Shown here piece by piece: positions 35,826-45,218 of a stretch of DNA of 64,000 bases. The first letter of the stretch is position 1; each line of letters starts with the position of its first letter. The notes beneath the pieces were generated by a model. That model made no database searches. It was not told the DNA's origin and saw nothing but the letters and a program-made list of their open reading frames with translations. The position numbers were made by a program, and so were the translations under genes. The DNA is from RDXT01 sp033762375 (lineage in GTDB: Bacteria > Bacteroidota > Bacteroidia > J057): positions 186,001 to 250,000 of the forward strand of contig JANRLQ010000026.1 in the NCBI GenBank assembly GCA_033762375.1, written 5' to 3'.

Positions 35826-36512
35826 ATGAGTGACCTGATCAGAATTGCTTCACAAGAGATCGGCGTGACCGAGGTATCCGGCCCGGGCAGCAACCCACGC
35901 ATCCTTGAGTATGCCCGCGAAGTCGGATTTGACAGCTGGTACAAGGATGATGATACCTCCTGGTGTAGTTTGTTCCTGAACTGGGTGGCCCTGAAGGCTG
36001 GCCTTGCCCGCTCCAACAATGGCCGGGCAGAGTCCTGGTCGGCGATGGGAGTCGTTGTGACTGAGCCTGAGCCCGGTGATATTATCCTCCTGACAAATGC
36101 CACAGGCAGTAGCCGGATCACCCATGCGGGCATCTATACGGGGTTTTCGCAAGACAAAACCCGGGTATATGTCCTCGGCGGCAACCAGAGCAATATGGTA
36201 AACAATACCGGGTTCCGGTCTAATCTCATCGTAGGCTTCCGCAGGCTTACGCCGGCAGGCACGCCTCCTATTGCTACGCAGGAGCCTGAGCTTCGCAAAG
36301 GAGACCGCGGCCCTGCTGTGGTAGCGCTGCAAGACGCACTCAAACTCCTGGGATTTAATGCTGGCACTTCTGACGGAGATTTTGGCCCCAGAACAGAGGC
36401 TGCCCTGATCGCTTTCCAGCAGTCTGTACCCGGCCTCAGTGCCACTGGTGTCTACAACCCGGAAACAAAAAAATACCTGCTGGAAAAAATAGCCGCACTT
36501 CAGGGCGAATAA
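35826..36512 (+). CDS. Cell-wall amidase-like (NlpC/P60/CHAP-type) protein with peptidoglycan-binding domain
   Basis: The product is 228 residues from MSDLIRIASQEIGV; the frame is open from 35745. About 1-145 is a papain-like peptidase domain (TIGR02594 type). It has the catalytic Cys in DDTSWCSLFLNW, the catalytic His in ITHAGIYTGFSQD, and a GDIILL strand between them. About 160-225 is a peptidoglycan-binding type 1 domain (LRKGDRGPAVVALQDALKLLGF ... DGDFGPRTEAALIAFQ). It has no signal peptide, so release by another route or a phage/tailocin-like origin is possible, but no phage genes are nearby. Confidence 0.78.
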   Translation: MSDLIRIASQEIGVTEVSGPGSNPRILEYAREVGFDSWYKDDDTSWCSLFLNWVALKAGLARSNNGRAESWSAMGVVVTEPEPGDIILLTNATGSSRITHAGIYTGFSQDKTRVYVLGGNQSNMVNNTGFRSNLIVGFRRLTPAGTPPIATQEPELRKGDRGPAVVALQDALKLLGFNAGTSDGDFGPRTEAALIAFQQSVPGLSATGVYNPETKKYLLEKIAALQGE

Positions 36513-36538
36513 TCTCACTCACCCCGTACTTGTCTGCC

Positions 36539-37858
36539 ATGCCTAACCGCCGCCACTTCCTGCGAACCTCAATCCTGGGTGCCGCTGGTCTCTCAATGAC
36601 CGCACGCAGTTATGCACGTATTATCGGTGCCAATGACCGGATCAACGTCAGCCTGGTCGGATTTTCAGACAGGGCCCGCTACTCACTGATCCCGGCATTT
36701 ATGCAGGCAGCGGGTGACCTGAAGGCAGACATTACGGCGGTCTCTGACATCTGGAATCGCAGACGGACCGAGGCACAGGCTTTTTTTCAGGAGAAGTATC
36801 AGCAAAAAATTACTGCCTACCGCAACAACGAAGAACTGTACGACCGGGAAAAACCAGATGCGGTCATTATCAGTACTGCTGATTTTCAGCATGCGCTCCA
36901 CTGTATTGAGGCTGTCCAGGCTGGATGTGATGTGTATGTGGAGAAGCCTCTGGCGGAAACAATGGAAGACAACCGGCTGGTGCGGGCAGCTGTTAATGCC
37001 TCTGACCGTATCGTCCAGGTAGGCTCCCAGCGACGCAGCGGCGCAAACTACCATGCGGCCTACGACTTCATCCAGTCAGGGACATTCGGGAAGATCACGA
37101 TGGTCGAGATGAGCTGGAATGTCAACCAGCCGGGACGCTGGCGCCGTCCGGCCCTGGTGGCCAGCCTGCGTGCGGAAGATACCGACTGGAACCGGTTCTT
37201 GCTCAACCGCCCCCTGGAGCCATTTGACGCACGTAAGTACCTGGAATACAGATTATTTTGGCCCTACTCGTCCGGCATACCGGGCCAGTGGATGTCTCAC
37301 CAGATAGATACCGTGCATTGGTTTAGCGGCTTCAATTATCCCCGCTCTGTCACCGCCAACGGAGGCATCTACTGCTGGAATGACGGCCGCACCAATCCCG
37401 ATACCATGACCGCGGTATTTGAGTACGGCCCGGAAGACCTGCAGCCCGGTCAGGGATTTCAGGTGGTGTACTCCTCCCGCATGCACAACGCGGCTGGCGG
37501 CACAAAGGAAATTTATTACTCCAACGGCGGATCACTCAACCTCGACACCAACCAGATCACCCCTGACGGTGGCCTTACGGAGGAGTTTGCCTCAGCCATG
37601 GGCATGCAACCTTTTCTGCTCAAACCAGCCTCCCTGGATGCAACCCGTGCTGAGACCGGTGCCAACACCGGGAGTGACCCCATGACAAGCGCACACATGC
37701 GCAATTGGCTCTCATGCCTCCGATCCCGGCACCAGCCCCATGCCCCGATCAGTGCCGGATATTATCACTCCATCGCCAACATCATGACACGGGTAGCACT
37801 CCAGACGGGCCGCCGGGTGCAGTTCAACAAGGATGCACAGGAAGTAGAGGTGAGTTGA
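36539..37858 (+). CDS. Tat-exported Gfo/Idh/MocA-family oxidoreductase
   Basis: The product is 439 residues from MPNRRHFLRTSILGAAGLSM, a twin-arginine signal with RRHFLRTS. The mature protein has the Rossmann start INVSLVGFSDRARYSL, the family motif DVYVEKPLAETMEDN and the C-terminal SGIPGQWMSHQIDTVHWFSG with the probable catalytic His. Tat export implies the enzyme folds with its nicotinamide cofactor before export and works in the periplasm. That is known for glucose-fructose oxidoreductase and glycosidase-like relatives with tightly bound NAD. It follows the amidase-like gene by 26 bases, which may be chance. Confidence 0.88.
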   Translation: MPNRRHFLRTSILGAAGLSMTARSYARIIGANDRINVSLVGFSDRARYSLIPAFMQAAGDLKADITAVSDIWNRRRTEAQAFFQEKYQQKITAYRNNEELYDREKPDAVIISTADFQHALHCIEAVQAGCDVYVEKPLAETMEDNRLVRAAVNASDRIVQVGSQRRSGANYHAAYDFIQSGTFGKITMVEMSWNVNQPGRWRRPALVASLRAEDTDWNRFLLNRPLEPFDARKYLEYRLFWPYSSGIPGQWMSHQIDTVHWFSGFNYPRSVTANGGIYCWNDGRTNPDTMTAVFEYGPEDLQPGQGFQVVYSSRMHNAAGGTKEIYYSNGGSLNLDTNQITPDGGLTEEFASAMGMQPFLLKPASLDATRAETGANTGSDPMTSAHMRNWLSCLRSRHQPHAPISAGYYHSIANIMTRVALQTGRRVQFNKDAQEVEVS

Positions 37859-37860
37859 TC

Positions 37861-38940
37861 TCAGGCTACCGGCTGTACCGGGCCTGAGGTACCTGACTGC
37901 TCCCAGTTTTTGAGGGCCAGTTGTCCGCATCCGCCATCCACATCACGGCCCCGGCTCCGCCTTACATTTACGATCAGGCCCTCTGCTTCCAGATAGGCCA
38001 CAAAGGCATCCATACGCCGGCGAGTTGTGTTTTCGAAACCTGAGTCTTCGACGGGATTGTACTCGATGATATTAATTTTAGAAGGAACCACCCGCGCAAA
38101 GGTGGCCAGCTCTCGGGCGTCCTCCAGAGAGTCATTTACGTCCTTGAAGATACAGTACTCATAGGTGACGCGGGTATGGGTTTTCTCATAAAAATACACC
38201 AGTGCCTCGCGGAGCGCTTCCAGGTTATTTGACTGGTTGATAGACATCATCCGGCTGCGCTTTTCGTCATTGGCGGCATGCAGCGACAGCGCAAACTCAA
38301 ACCGGGCACCGTCATCAGCCAGGCGCTTGATCATCTTGGCGATACCCGCCGTAGAGACGGTGATGCGCTGGGGTGACATACCCAGCCCCTCGGGCGCGGT
38401 GATGAGGTGGACCGACTGCATGACATTTCGGTAGTTGAGCAGCGGCTCACCCATGCCCATATAAACAATGTTGGTCAGAGGCCTGCCATAGGCCGCGAGT
38501 GCTTCCCGCCGGAGGATCTCCACCTGGTCAAAAATTTCATAATGAAGCAAATTGTGCTTCAGGTCCAGAAAACCCGTAGCACAAAACTTACAGTCCAATG
38601 AGCAACCTGCCTGAGAGGAGATACAAGCTGTCACACGGCTGGAGGTCGGGATCAGCACACCCTCCACAATGTGACCGGCCGCCAGCCTGAAGGCATATTT
38701 GATACTCCCATCGCTGCTGCTCTGGGACGCCTCAATCGTAATTTTATCTATTACAAATTTTTCTTTCAGCTTCTCCCGGAGCAGTTTGCTGAGGTTGAGC
38801 ATTTCGTCAAACGTGCCAGCCCCCTTTTGCCAGAGCCACTCCCATATCTGGTTAGCCCTGAATGTAGCCTCTCCCAGCTCCACGACAGCTGCCTGAAGTT
38901 CTTCATGGGAGAGCGTGCGTATGTTGAGGGGTTTTTGCAT
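37861..38940 (-). CDS. rlmN: 23S rRNA / tRNA adenine C2-methyltransferase RlmN
   Basis: The product is 359 residues starting at MQKPLNIRTLSHEEL. This radical SAM enzyme methylates C2 of A2503 in 23S rRNA and A37 of some tRNAs. Visible are the cluster motif GCSLDCKFCATG (CxxxCxxC), the SAM-site segment YMGMGEPLLNYRNV and STAGIAKMIKRL. The resolving Cys is in VDGGCGQLA near the end; the first mechanistic Cys lies elsewhere in the family fold. Its start codon directly follows a U-tract that ends a hairpin. Confidence 0.93.
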   Translation of the reverse strand: MQKPLNIRTLSHEELQAAVVELGEATFRANQIWEWLWQKGAGTFDEMLNLSKLLREKLKEKFVIDKITIEASQSSSDGSIKYAFRLAAGHIVEGVLIPTSSRVTACISSQAGCSLDCKFCATGFLDLKHNLLHYEIFDQVEILRREALAAYGRPLTNIVYMGMGEPLLNYRNVMQSVHLITAPEGLGMSPQRITVSTAGIAKMIKRLADDGARFEFALSLHAANDEKRSRMMSINQSNNLEALREALVYFYEKTHTRVTYEYCIFKDVNDSLEDARELATFARVVPSKINIIEYNPVEDSGFENTTRRRMDAFVAYLEAEGLIVNVRRSRGRDVDGGCGQLALKNWEQSGTSGPVQPVA

Positions 38941-38973
38941 AAAAAATATACCCGGCATATTACCAGCCGGGTA
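38941..38973 (-). terminator. Terminator-like hairpin ending on the rlmN start codon
   Basis: On the minus strand TACCCGGC (38973-38966) pairs with GCCGGGTA (38956-38949) around nine bases. The stem is followed by TATTTTTT, which abuts the rlmN ATG at 38940. It could end the transcript of the upstream DUF2167 gene or act as an attenuator for rlmN. Confidence 0.65.
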
Positions 38974-38981
38974 CAAAGATA
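38974..38981 (-). promoter_or_regulatory. Bacteroidota -7 box upstream of rlmN
   Basis: The minus strand reads TATCTTTG, a perfect TAnnTTTG, ending at the first base of the hairpin. Transcription from it would start inside the hairpin, so its own message would escape the terminator. No strong -33 box is seen. Confidence 0.5.
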
Positions 38982-39059
38982 CAGATTTCTCGCAGGCATA
39001 CACAGGCAAGATGACGCTTGTCAGTACACCCGATACAGGCTCACTGCTGCCTCCTTAGA

Positions 39060-39974
39060 TTATTGCTGTGAATCCCCTGATTTTCCCGTAAAAAACCGCC
39101 GGATCGCCGCAAATGCAGCCACAGCGCCCAGGGCGATTACTTTCCAGCCTTTGACGAGCAGGGCAAAAAAACCGGCTTTGGCCAGCACCTTCCCGGCGAT
39201 CAGTCCTCCGATACCGTAGGCAGCGACTTTGTCTATCCCGGCATCAAAGTCATCATAGCGGTTGCCTTCTGTAAAGGTAACACTGGCCAGTACCTTATCT
39301 ACATCCTGCTGGATCATCGGCAGTACCGGTATATCCCCGATAGCGTTGAGCATCAGGTAACCCCGGCGGCCCAGTACCCGGATATTATAGTTGAGTGTAT
39401 TCACTTCACTTTCCCCAAACTTGAGCTCCTTGGCCCAGTGTAGTTTTTTGTTGGCCTGGTCATAAAACGGAGGGGCAGCCCATCCGACCAGCGTTACCGG
39501 CGCATATCCGGCTTCAATCCGCGCCTCATTGGTTTCTTCTGCGTCCTTCTGCATACCTTCCAGCAGCTCATCGTAGTTGATGTCCTGGGCATCCTCATCC
39601 TTGATATGGCCTTCCTCTACATACGAGATTTCGATCGCGTAGGTAAATGAATCCGAAAGAGGTGACATATTGACCGGAAACAACAATCCCAGGGTAGAAG
39701 AGTCTGGCGGATTGCCCCAGAGCTGGGACAGCACAAACTGGCTCTGATCGGCATTAAGAAACTTATAGCCATCCGGAACCCGGAGCTCAGCCATGCCGTC
39801 GAGCAGCAGGATCAGCCCTGTCTGATACTCCAGCGAAGCCTCAATCTGGCTGATCATGGCCGCAGTTGAGTCAATGCCTGCATAGGTTTCAGCTGACTCG
39901 TCCTGAGCCTGCATGAGGGACGTGGCCAGCAGCATGAGCAGCATGGCTGGTACAAAACGGAAAACAAAATTCAT
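39060..39974 (-). CDS. DUF2167-type secreted, membrane-anchored protein
   Basis: The product is 304 residues from MNFVFRFVPAMLLMLLATSL; an upstream frame to 40085 is rejected because the signal starts here. A signal peptide (about 1-24) is followed by the extracytoplasmic domain with LRVPDGYKFLNADQSQFVLSQLWGNPP and VTLVGWAAPPFYDQANKKLHWAKEL. A hydrophobic helix near residues 265-290 (FFALLVKGWKVIALGAVAAFAA) precedes a basic tail, so it is anchored at its C-terminus. The middle segment is the conserved core of DUF2167 proteins, whose function is unknown. Confidence 0.8.
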   Translation of the reverse strand: MNFVFRFVPAMLLMLLATSLMQAQDESAETYAGIDSTAAMISQIEASLEYQTGLILLLDGMAELRVPDGYKFLNADQSQFVLSQLWGNPPDSSTLGLLFPVNMSPLSDSFTYAIEISYVEEGHIKDEDAQDINYDELLEGMQKDAEETNEARIEAGYAPVTLVGWAAPPFYDQANKKLHWAKELKFGESEVNTLNYNIRVLGRRGYLMLNAIGDIPVLPMIQQDVDKVLASVTFTEGNRYDDFDAGIDKVAAYGIGGLIAGKVLAKAGFFALLVKGWKVIALGAVAAFAAIRRFFTGKSGDSQQ

Positions 39975-40119
39975 CGTGATATGATGTAAATGGAGTGATG
40001 TGCTGGGTGGCGAATTGCCAAAACTGGTGCGTAACTTACCTCCAAATACGGAGGAATCAGGGAGATTGACAAATCTTATCCGCATTTAATTCGTATTTCT
40101 CCCTACCTTGAGCTGCTGC

Positions 40120-40210
40120 ATACAGGCTGTGTGGCTGGTATTATATGTGTAGTCCTAACTGGCAGGTGTACCCCAAACTAACAGCGTATTTGACCGATGA
40201 TACAGGCTGT
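40120..40210 (+). repeat. 11-base direct repeat 80 bases apart
   Basis: ATACAGGCTGT occurs at 40120-40130 and again at 40200-40210, exactly 80 bases apart, in the 308-base gap between the DUF2167 and TPR genes. The region from 39975 to 40282 contains no other clear feature. A perfect promoter match for the TPR gene was not found (TTTACCTTG at 40273-40281 is closest). Confidence 0.4.
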
Positions 40211-40282
40211 ATGAGCTAAGCCGGGTTTTTCGCTGTATTATTACCGGGTTTAACACCTTGAGACACCAGGATTTACCTTGTT

Positions 40283-43200
40283 ATGTCAGGTTTGCCCCAT
40301 ATACCTTCTTTGTTGCTGGTCTGCACCCGCCGTCCGGATACGGGTGAAGAATCCCCTGCTGCCCAGCGGGAGATCGCTGCCGCTGTCCAGCTATTGACTC
40401 CCGTCACATCGGACGGATCTTTTCACACGTATATTATTCAGGAAGGTGCTACCCAGCCCGATGTATTGCTGGAGCCGCCCCCTGGCATATCACTGATCCA
40501 TCTGGCGGGTCCTCCTACCCCGGACCAGCGCATTCACCTGGGATCCCGTCCCGGAGAGTGGAGTCTGACACCCGAGGCATTCGCGACGCTGGCAGGTAAC
40601 CAGCCCGCGCTCAACCTGGTCATTCTCAGCGGCATGCCTACAACTGAGCTCATCGAGCGCCTGTTGCTGGCAGGAGTCCCTGCAGTTTTGGCTTTGGATG
40701 GCACGACCGACCCGCAGCGGCTGACCGGCATCTTGTACAATCAGTTTATGCAGGGCAAAAGTATCCGGCAGGCTTTTCAAGCCCTGCAGCTGGCTACCAC
40801 GCCCCCCCTTGCCTATCAGGAGGTCACGTATGACCCTGAGCAGCACCGGCTCCGATGGGACCGTACCGAAGCTACCATTGTACGCGGCCTGGTGGTCAGG
40901 ACACAAAACCTGAGGGTGCTGAACTGGCGTATGCGCAACCCGCTCCTGATCCCTGTCAGCGAAAAAGAAACCCAACCCGCGCCTGTCAGGACTGACGGCG
41001 ATACCCTGTCCCGTGCAGACAAGACCGTCACCCGGAGACAGCGGTTGTCTGATGCGTCAGAATCAGATACGTCCTATGCCAGCCTCCTCACCCGCACATT
41101 ACCTGGCACAGACAAAACCCTGAACCCGTCCCGCCGTCCGGAACGGAAACGCCCACAAAAAAATCTTAACCCTGAAATAGCCTGGGCGCAAAAGCGCCGC
41201 ATCAGAATACGCTGGATACTGGCTGCGTTGGCGTTGATGGCAGCAAGTGTTGCGACAGGGCTCCTGATTTTTCCGTCGCTGACCGAGCAGATTCGCGAAT
41301 GGATACTGCCCACACCTGATGCCGGCCGGGTATGTCCCTTTCCTGAAGCAGGGGGGAAATACCATGTCCTGGTACTGCCCTTCAGAGATGCCCAGGACTG
41401 CCAGAGTGTATACAGCTCATATCACCGGGCTGTGACCAAATATGTGACCTCCATCGCAGGAGCAGAAAAAAACCTTGATGTCAGGTTTCTCAACCTGGCT
41501 GACTGCACAGGCCAGCAAGAAAAAGCGCAGGAGCTGATTTTGTCCTGTAATGCTGACCTTGTGATCATGGGTCGGGTAGAAAAAGATGCTGTCTCGGGTC
41601 AGCAGTACCTCAACTTGTACTTTGCTACCCAAAACCGGGTGGCCGAGCAGCTGTTTATTGAAAGTACAGGCTCTGGTCAGCGTATTCCCATCAGCAGTGA
41701 TGAGCAGGTACGGGCCAGCCTCCGGAGTGTAGTCGGCTCTGTCGTATACTGGGCACTGGGGGTCCGGCACCTCAATGCCGGCCAATATGAGCAGTCACTC
41801 AGTGCCTTTGAACTGCTTCCGGATACCAGCCGGGCAGTCATATCCCTGGTAGCCTCCATGACGACCCAGTGTTATCTGCAGGCCGGACAGTACGACAAAG
41901 CCAAGCAGTACTACGATGATCAGGTAAGGCGGTATCCGCAAGAGCCACGGGCGTACATAGATCGTGCCGGTGTTTTGACGGCGATGAAGGACTATGCCGG
42001 TGCTGAAGCAGACTATAATACTGCGCTGGCGCTTGATCCTACCAGTGCCAGTGCCCTCACGGGCAGGGGAACGATGTTTGCGCAGATGAAAGACTATACT
42101 CGTGCGCTCTCCGACTTCAACAAGGTCATTACGGCCAACCCAGACCTGCCATCCGTGTACTGCCGCCGTGCCGAGGTATTTGCAGACATGCAGCGCACCG
42201 GTGATGCCATGCACGACTACGAGACAGCCATCCGTATCAGCCCCGGTTATGCCGAAGGTTATTATGGCAGGGCCACACTCTATCAGCGCCTGGGACAAGA
42301 TGACAAAGCCCTCCGTGACCTGGAGGATGTGGTCAAGATCGCTCCGGACAATAAGTATGCGTGGCTCCTGCGGGGAGATATCCTTACCCGCAGAGGTGAG
42401 TGGCAGGCAGCATTGGAGGGTTATACACGACTGATCACCCGTCTCCCATCTCCTGATGCCTATGTGCGGCGCGGGGGGCTCTACGCGAAGCTGGGTCGGT
42501 TTGATGAAGCCATTGGTGACTATACACAGGCACTGGCCATACACGAGCGATATGAGCCTGCACTCTCTGGCCGCGCCCAGGCATGGGCGGATGAGCGGAA
42601 ATTCTCGGACGCGATGGCAGACCTCAACCTCCTGATTTCTATCAATCCCCGCAAGCCTGAATACTACTGGCAGCGTGGAGATGTACAGGTCCAGCTCAAC
42701 CTGCCAGAAGCGGCATTGGCGGACTACAATGAGGCCCTCAACATGGCACCTGGCGAGGTCAAAGGCCGGTATCAGCGTGGCCTGTTATTCATGAAACTAG
42801 GCAGATACGCAGAAGCACTGGCAGATATTGATGTGGCCCTGACACAGCAGCCCCGTGATGCCAGCGGCTGGTATCACCGGGGACTGATCCAGGAAGCGCA
42901 GGACCATCGGGACGAGGCCCTGGGCAGCTTCGCCAAGGCTATTCAGATTGAGCCATGCCTGGCTGACGCATGGCTGCATCAGGGACTCATCCACGTCCGG
43001 AGCGGGGATGGCACGGCGGCAGCGGCAGACCTGGACAAGGCCATTGCCTGTGAGACACAGGCCCCGGAAGCGTACCGGCTCAGAGGGGAACTGATGATCC
43101 CCACCCAGCCCGAAAAAGCGCTACAGCTCCTGTCAAAAGCGATCGCACTCGGTCCACAATATGGTCAGTCCTACGCGACACGCGCTGCCTGCTATCTGAC

Positions 43201-44071
43201 CCTGCGGCAATACGAAAATGCACTGCCGGATCTCGAAAAAGCCCTGCAACTCCTGCCCCCCGTACAAATCAAGCTATTAACGGACAGGGCCTGGCTGTAT
43301 GCCAAACTCAACAACCCTACCCAGGCACTTGCTGACTATAACCGTGCTATCCAGGCGGCCCCTGATTCTGCCCGGCTCTACTGCCTCCGTGCGCAGCTCC
43401 TCGCCGATATGAAACAACCTGCCAAGGCTGCTGAAGACGCGGAAGCTGCCATCCGGCTAGACCCCACCTTGCCCCAGGCATGGCTCGTGCGGGTAAACCT
43501 GGCTTTTGAAGAAGGCAACTATGCCAAGGCCCTGCAAGACCTCAATGAGGTCATCAGCCTGCATCCCCGATACGCGGAGGCCTATAATAAACGGGGTGAA
43601 GTACAAGCCGCTGCCGAGGTGTATGACAAGGCCCTGGCCGACTTTACCTACGCCATCCAGCTCAATCCGACCCTCGCGTCCGCCTACAACAACCGGGGCA
43701 ATCTCGCCCGGAAAGCGGGCGACTACGACCGTGCACTGCGTGATTTTGGGCAGGCACTGGCGCATGATCCGTACCTGGCCGATGCCTGGTACAACCGGGG
43801 TTTCCTCTACTCTCTCAAAGGCGAGTATACACGTGCCATCAATGACATTCAGCGCTCCCTGGAGCTCAAACCTGATGAAGGCCTCAGATATGGATTTCTG
43901 GCTAAAATTTATGCCCGCCAGCATCAGGAAGACCTCATGTACAAATACCTGGAGATCGCACTCAAGAACCGGTATCCGATCATTGAGCTACAGAAAGACC
44001 CTGCATTTAAGGCCTATCAGGCAGATCCCAGATTTGTGGCCATTATAGAGGCGCATCAGGCTGCTCCGTGA
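40283..44071 (+). CDS. Large TPR protein with degenerate CHAT domain and one membrane segment
   Basis: The protein has 1262 residues. About 1-170 folds like a CHAT (caspase-HetF) peptidase: IHLAGPP at 72-78 matches the catalytic His loop, and LVILSGMPT at 112-120 the Cys loop, followed by ELIERLLLAGVPAVLALDGT and GKSIRQAFQAL. Both catalytic residues are missing. Residues 200-310 are basic and disordered-looking, with a membrane helix near 311-331. From about 350-470 is a small alpha/beta domain, then about twenty tetratricopeptide repeats to residue 1230 (for example YDKALADFTYAIQLNPTLASAYNNRGNLA). A scaffold with the TPR array outside the cytoplasm is likely. No operon partner. Confidence 0.75.
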   Translation: MSGLPHIPSLLLVCTRRPDTGEESPAAQREIAAAVQLLTPVTSDGSFHTYIIQEGATQPDVLLEPPPGISLIHLAGPPTPDQRIHLGSRPGEWSLTPEAFATLAGNQPALNLVILSGMPTTELIERLLLAGVPAVLALDGTTDPQRLTGILYNQFMQGKSIRQAFQALQLATTPPLAYQEVTYDPEQHRLRWDRTEATIVRGLVVRTQNLRVLNWRMRNPLLIPVSEKETQPAPVRTDGDTLSRADKTVTRRQRLSDASESDTSYASLLTRTLPGTDKTLNPSRRPERKRPQKNLNPEIAWAQKRRIRIRWILAALALMAASVATGLLIFPSLTEQIREWILPTPDAGRVCPFPEAGGKYHVLVLPFRDAQDCQSVYSSYHRAVTKYVTSIAGAEKNLDVRFLNLADCTGQQEKAQELILSCNADLVIMGRVEKDAVSGQQYLNLYFATQNRVAEQLFIESTGSGQRIPISSDEQVRASLRSVVGSVVYWALGVRHLNAGQYEQSLSAFELLPDTSRAVISLVASMTTQCYLQAGQYDKAKQYYDDQVRRYPQEPRAYIDRAGVLTAMKDYAGAEADYNTALALDPTSASALTGRGTMFAQMKDYTRALSDFNKVITANPDLPSVYCRRAEVFADMQRTGDAMHDYETAIRISPGYAEGYYGRATLYQRLGQDDKALRDLEDVVKIAPDNKYAWLLRGDILTRRGEWQAALEGYTRLITRLPSPDAYVRRGGLYAKLGRFDEAIGDYTQALAIHERYEPALSGRAQAWADERKFSDAMADLNLLISINPRKPEYYWQRGDVQVQLNLPEAALADYNEALNMAPGEVKGRYQRGLLFMKLGRYAEALADIDVALTQQPRDASGWYHRGLIQEAQDHRDEALGSFAKAIQIEPCLADAWLHQGLIHVRSGDGTAAAADLDKAIACETQAPEAYRLRGELMIPTQPEKALQLLSKAIALGPQYGQSYATRAACYLTLRQYENALPDLEKALQLLPPVQIKLLTDRAWLYAKLNNPTQALADYNRAIQAAPDSARLYCLRAQLLADMKQPAKAAEDAEAAIRLDPTLPQAWLVRVNLAFEEGNYAKALQDLNEVISLHPRYAEAYNKRGEVQAAAEVYDKALADFTYAIQLNPTLASAYNNRGNLARKAGDYDRALRDFGQALAHDPYLADAWYNRGFLYSLKGEYTRAINDIQRSLELKPDEGLRYGFLAKIYARQHQEDLMYKYLEIALKNRYPIIELQKDPAFKAYQADPRFVAIIEAHQAAP

Positions 44072-44949
44072 AAAGCCCAGACAGGCACCGCCGACTGCAA
44101 CAGTACCTCACGCGTAATGCTGTGACTGGTATGGGCGTGCAGATGCTCCTGCCAGCTCAGATGGGTAGTCGGCATCAGCGCCATGCTCACCCCGTGCTCT
44201 GCAATGTACTGCCGTATACATACCGCCACATCCATATGAGGAACGTAGGCCATTTTAAAATTGGGATATTCAGCCATATAAGCGTCTAGCAACTCGGCTG
44301 CTTCCGGTGCATTGACCTCGCCCTCGACTGCAACATGGAGCCCCAGTACCCGCGCATGCATCATCGAGGCCAGGCGCATGATATCCGGGATCAGGCATAC
44401 ATCGGCCATGGTGAGCTGCATGGGATATACGACGCTCGATACCGTATGCCATATGCTGCGCTCCGGAACCGCCAATACTGAGCAGGGACTAGACTCCACG
44501 ACCCGCACCACCGTGCTCCCATGCAACGACTGCCCGGGACTCTCTGTACCACGGGTGCCCATTACGATCAGATCTATAGCATTCTCCTCAGCATACGTAA
44601 CAATAGATGAGACATCATGCCCTTCTTGTGTGACAGTCTCAGGGAGTACGGCGCAGCCCAGCGCATCAGCTTCAAGCAACCAGGTGCTGAAGTTTTCTGA
44701 GACCTTCTGGAACCTTGATTCACGGAGTTGGTCCACATACGTATGGAGCATAGGGTCCGGTGCCATGGCGGTCGGATCCATCACGTGCAGCAGGGTAATA
44801 TGCGCCCGCAGTGTTTGGGCCAGGGGGAGCGCATACAGATAGGCATGATGTGAAGCCTCTGAAAAATCTGTAGGAATCAGAATACGCCGTATATCCGTTT
44901 TAAGCACGGGTAGGATGGGATTGGATGCCGAATCAAAAGAGGCTTTCAT
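44056..44949 (-). CDS. Tandem universal stress protein
   Basis: The product is 297 residues from MKASFDSASNPILPV; 44979 is an alternative upstream start. It holds two UspA domains. The first has RRILIPTDFSEASHHAYLYALPL and the ATP-binding signature VMGTRGTESPGQSLHGSTVV. The second (VVYPMQLTMADVCLIPDIM onward) lacks the GxxGx9GS signature and ends with a degenerate HTSHSITREVLLQSAVPVWAF. Function of such tandem forms is stress tolerance in E. coli. Its end overlaps the TPR gene by 16 bases on the opposite strand. Confidence 0.9.
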   Translation of the reverse strand: MKASFDSASNPILPVLKTDIRRILIPTDFSEASHHAYLYALPLAQTLRAHITLLHVMDPTAMAPDPMLHTYVDQLRESRFQKVSENFSTWLLEADALGCAVLPETVTQEGHDVSSIVTYAEENAIDLIVMGTRGTESPGQSLHGSTVVRVVESSPCSVLAVPERSIWHTVSSVVYPMQLTMADVCLIPDIMRLASMMHARVLGLHVAVEGEVNAPEAAELLDAYMAEYPNFKMAYVPHMDVAVCIRQYIAEHGVSMALMPTTHLSWQEHLHAHTSHSITREVLLQSAVPVWAFHGAA

Positions 44950-45083
44950 AGGAGAAAAATTTAAGAGAATGGTTATCAATTTGATTCAAATTACCTGCTT
45001 GATTTTCAGCTATCCCATGCGCAGGGTTTGCCTGCAGGGTGACTATCATCATCTGTTGGTGTAAAAATTTTTTAGAAGGTGTA

Positions 45084-45113
45084 TTTGCTTTTAGAAGATT
45101 TTCTATAAATTTG
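45084..45113 (+). promoter_or_regulatory. Bacteroidota sigma-A-type promoter of tRNA-Gln operon
   Basis: TTTG at 45084-45087 and TAAATTTG at 45106-45113 match the -33 and -7 consensus (TTTG, TAnnTTTG) with an 18-base spacer. This is the best promoter in the window. The predicted start site lies about 18 bases before the tRNA. Confidence 0.8.
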
Positions 45114-45137
45114 CACTCCGTTCATGTGAATGAACCT

Positions 45138-45208
45138 TGAGCCGTAGTATAAGGGTAGTACCGCAGATTTTGGTTCTGTTTGTGGGGGTTCGAATCCTCC
45201 CGGCTCAA
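45138..45208 (+). tRNA. tRNA-Gln (anticodon TTG)
   Basis: The acceptor arms TGAGCCG (45138-45144) and CGGCTCA (45201-45207) pair fully. The anticodon stem GCAGA/TCTGT closes a seven-base loop TTTTGGT, with anticodon TTG at 45170-45172, reading CAA. The T arm contains GGTTCGAATCC. Base 45208 is the discriminator A and no CCA is encoded. It is followed by prs after 10 bases, so the tRNA is probably processed from a longer transcript. Confidence 0.92.
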
Positions 45209-45218
45209 CAACTAACGT

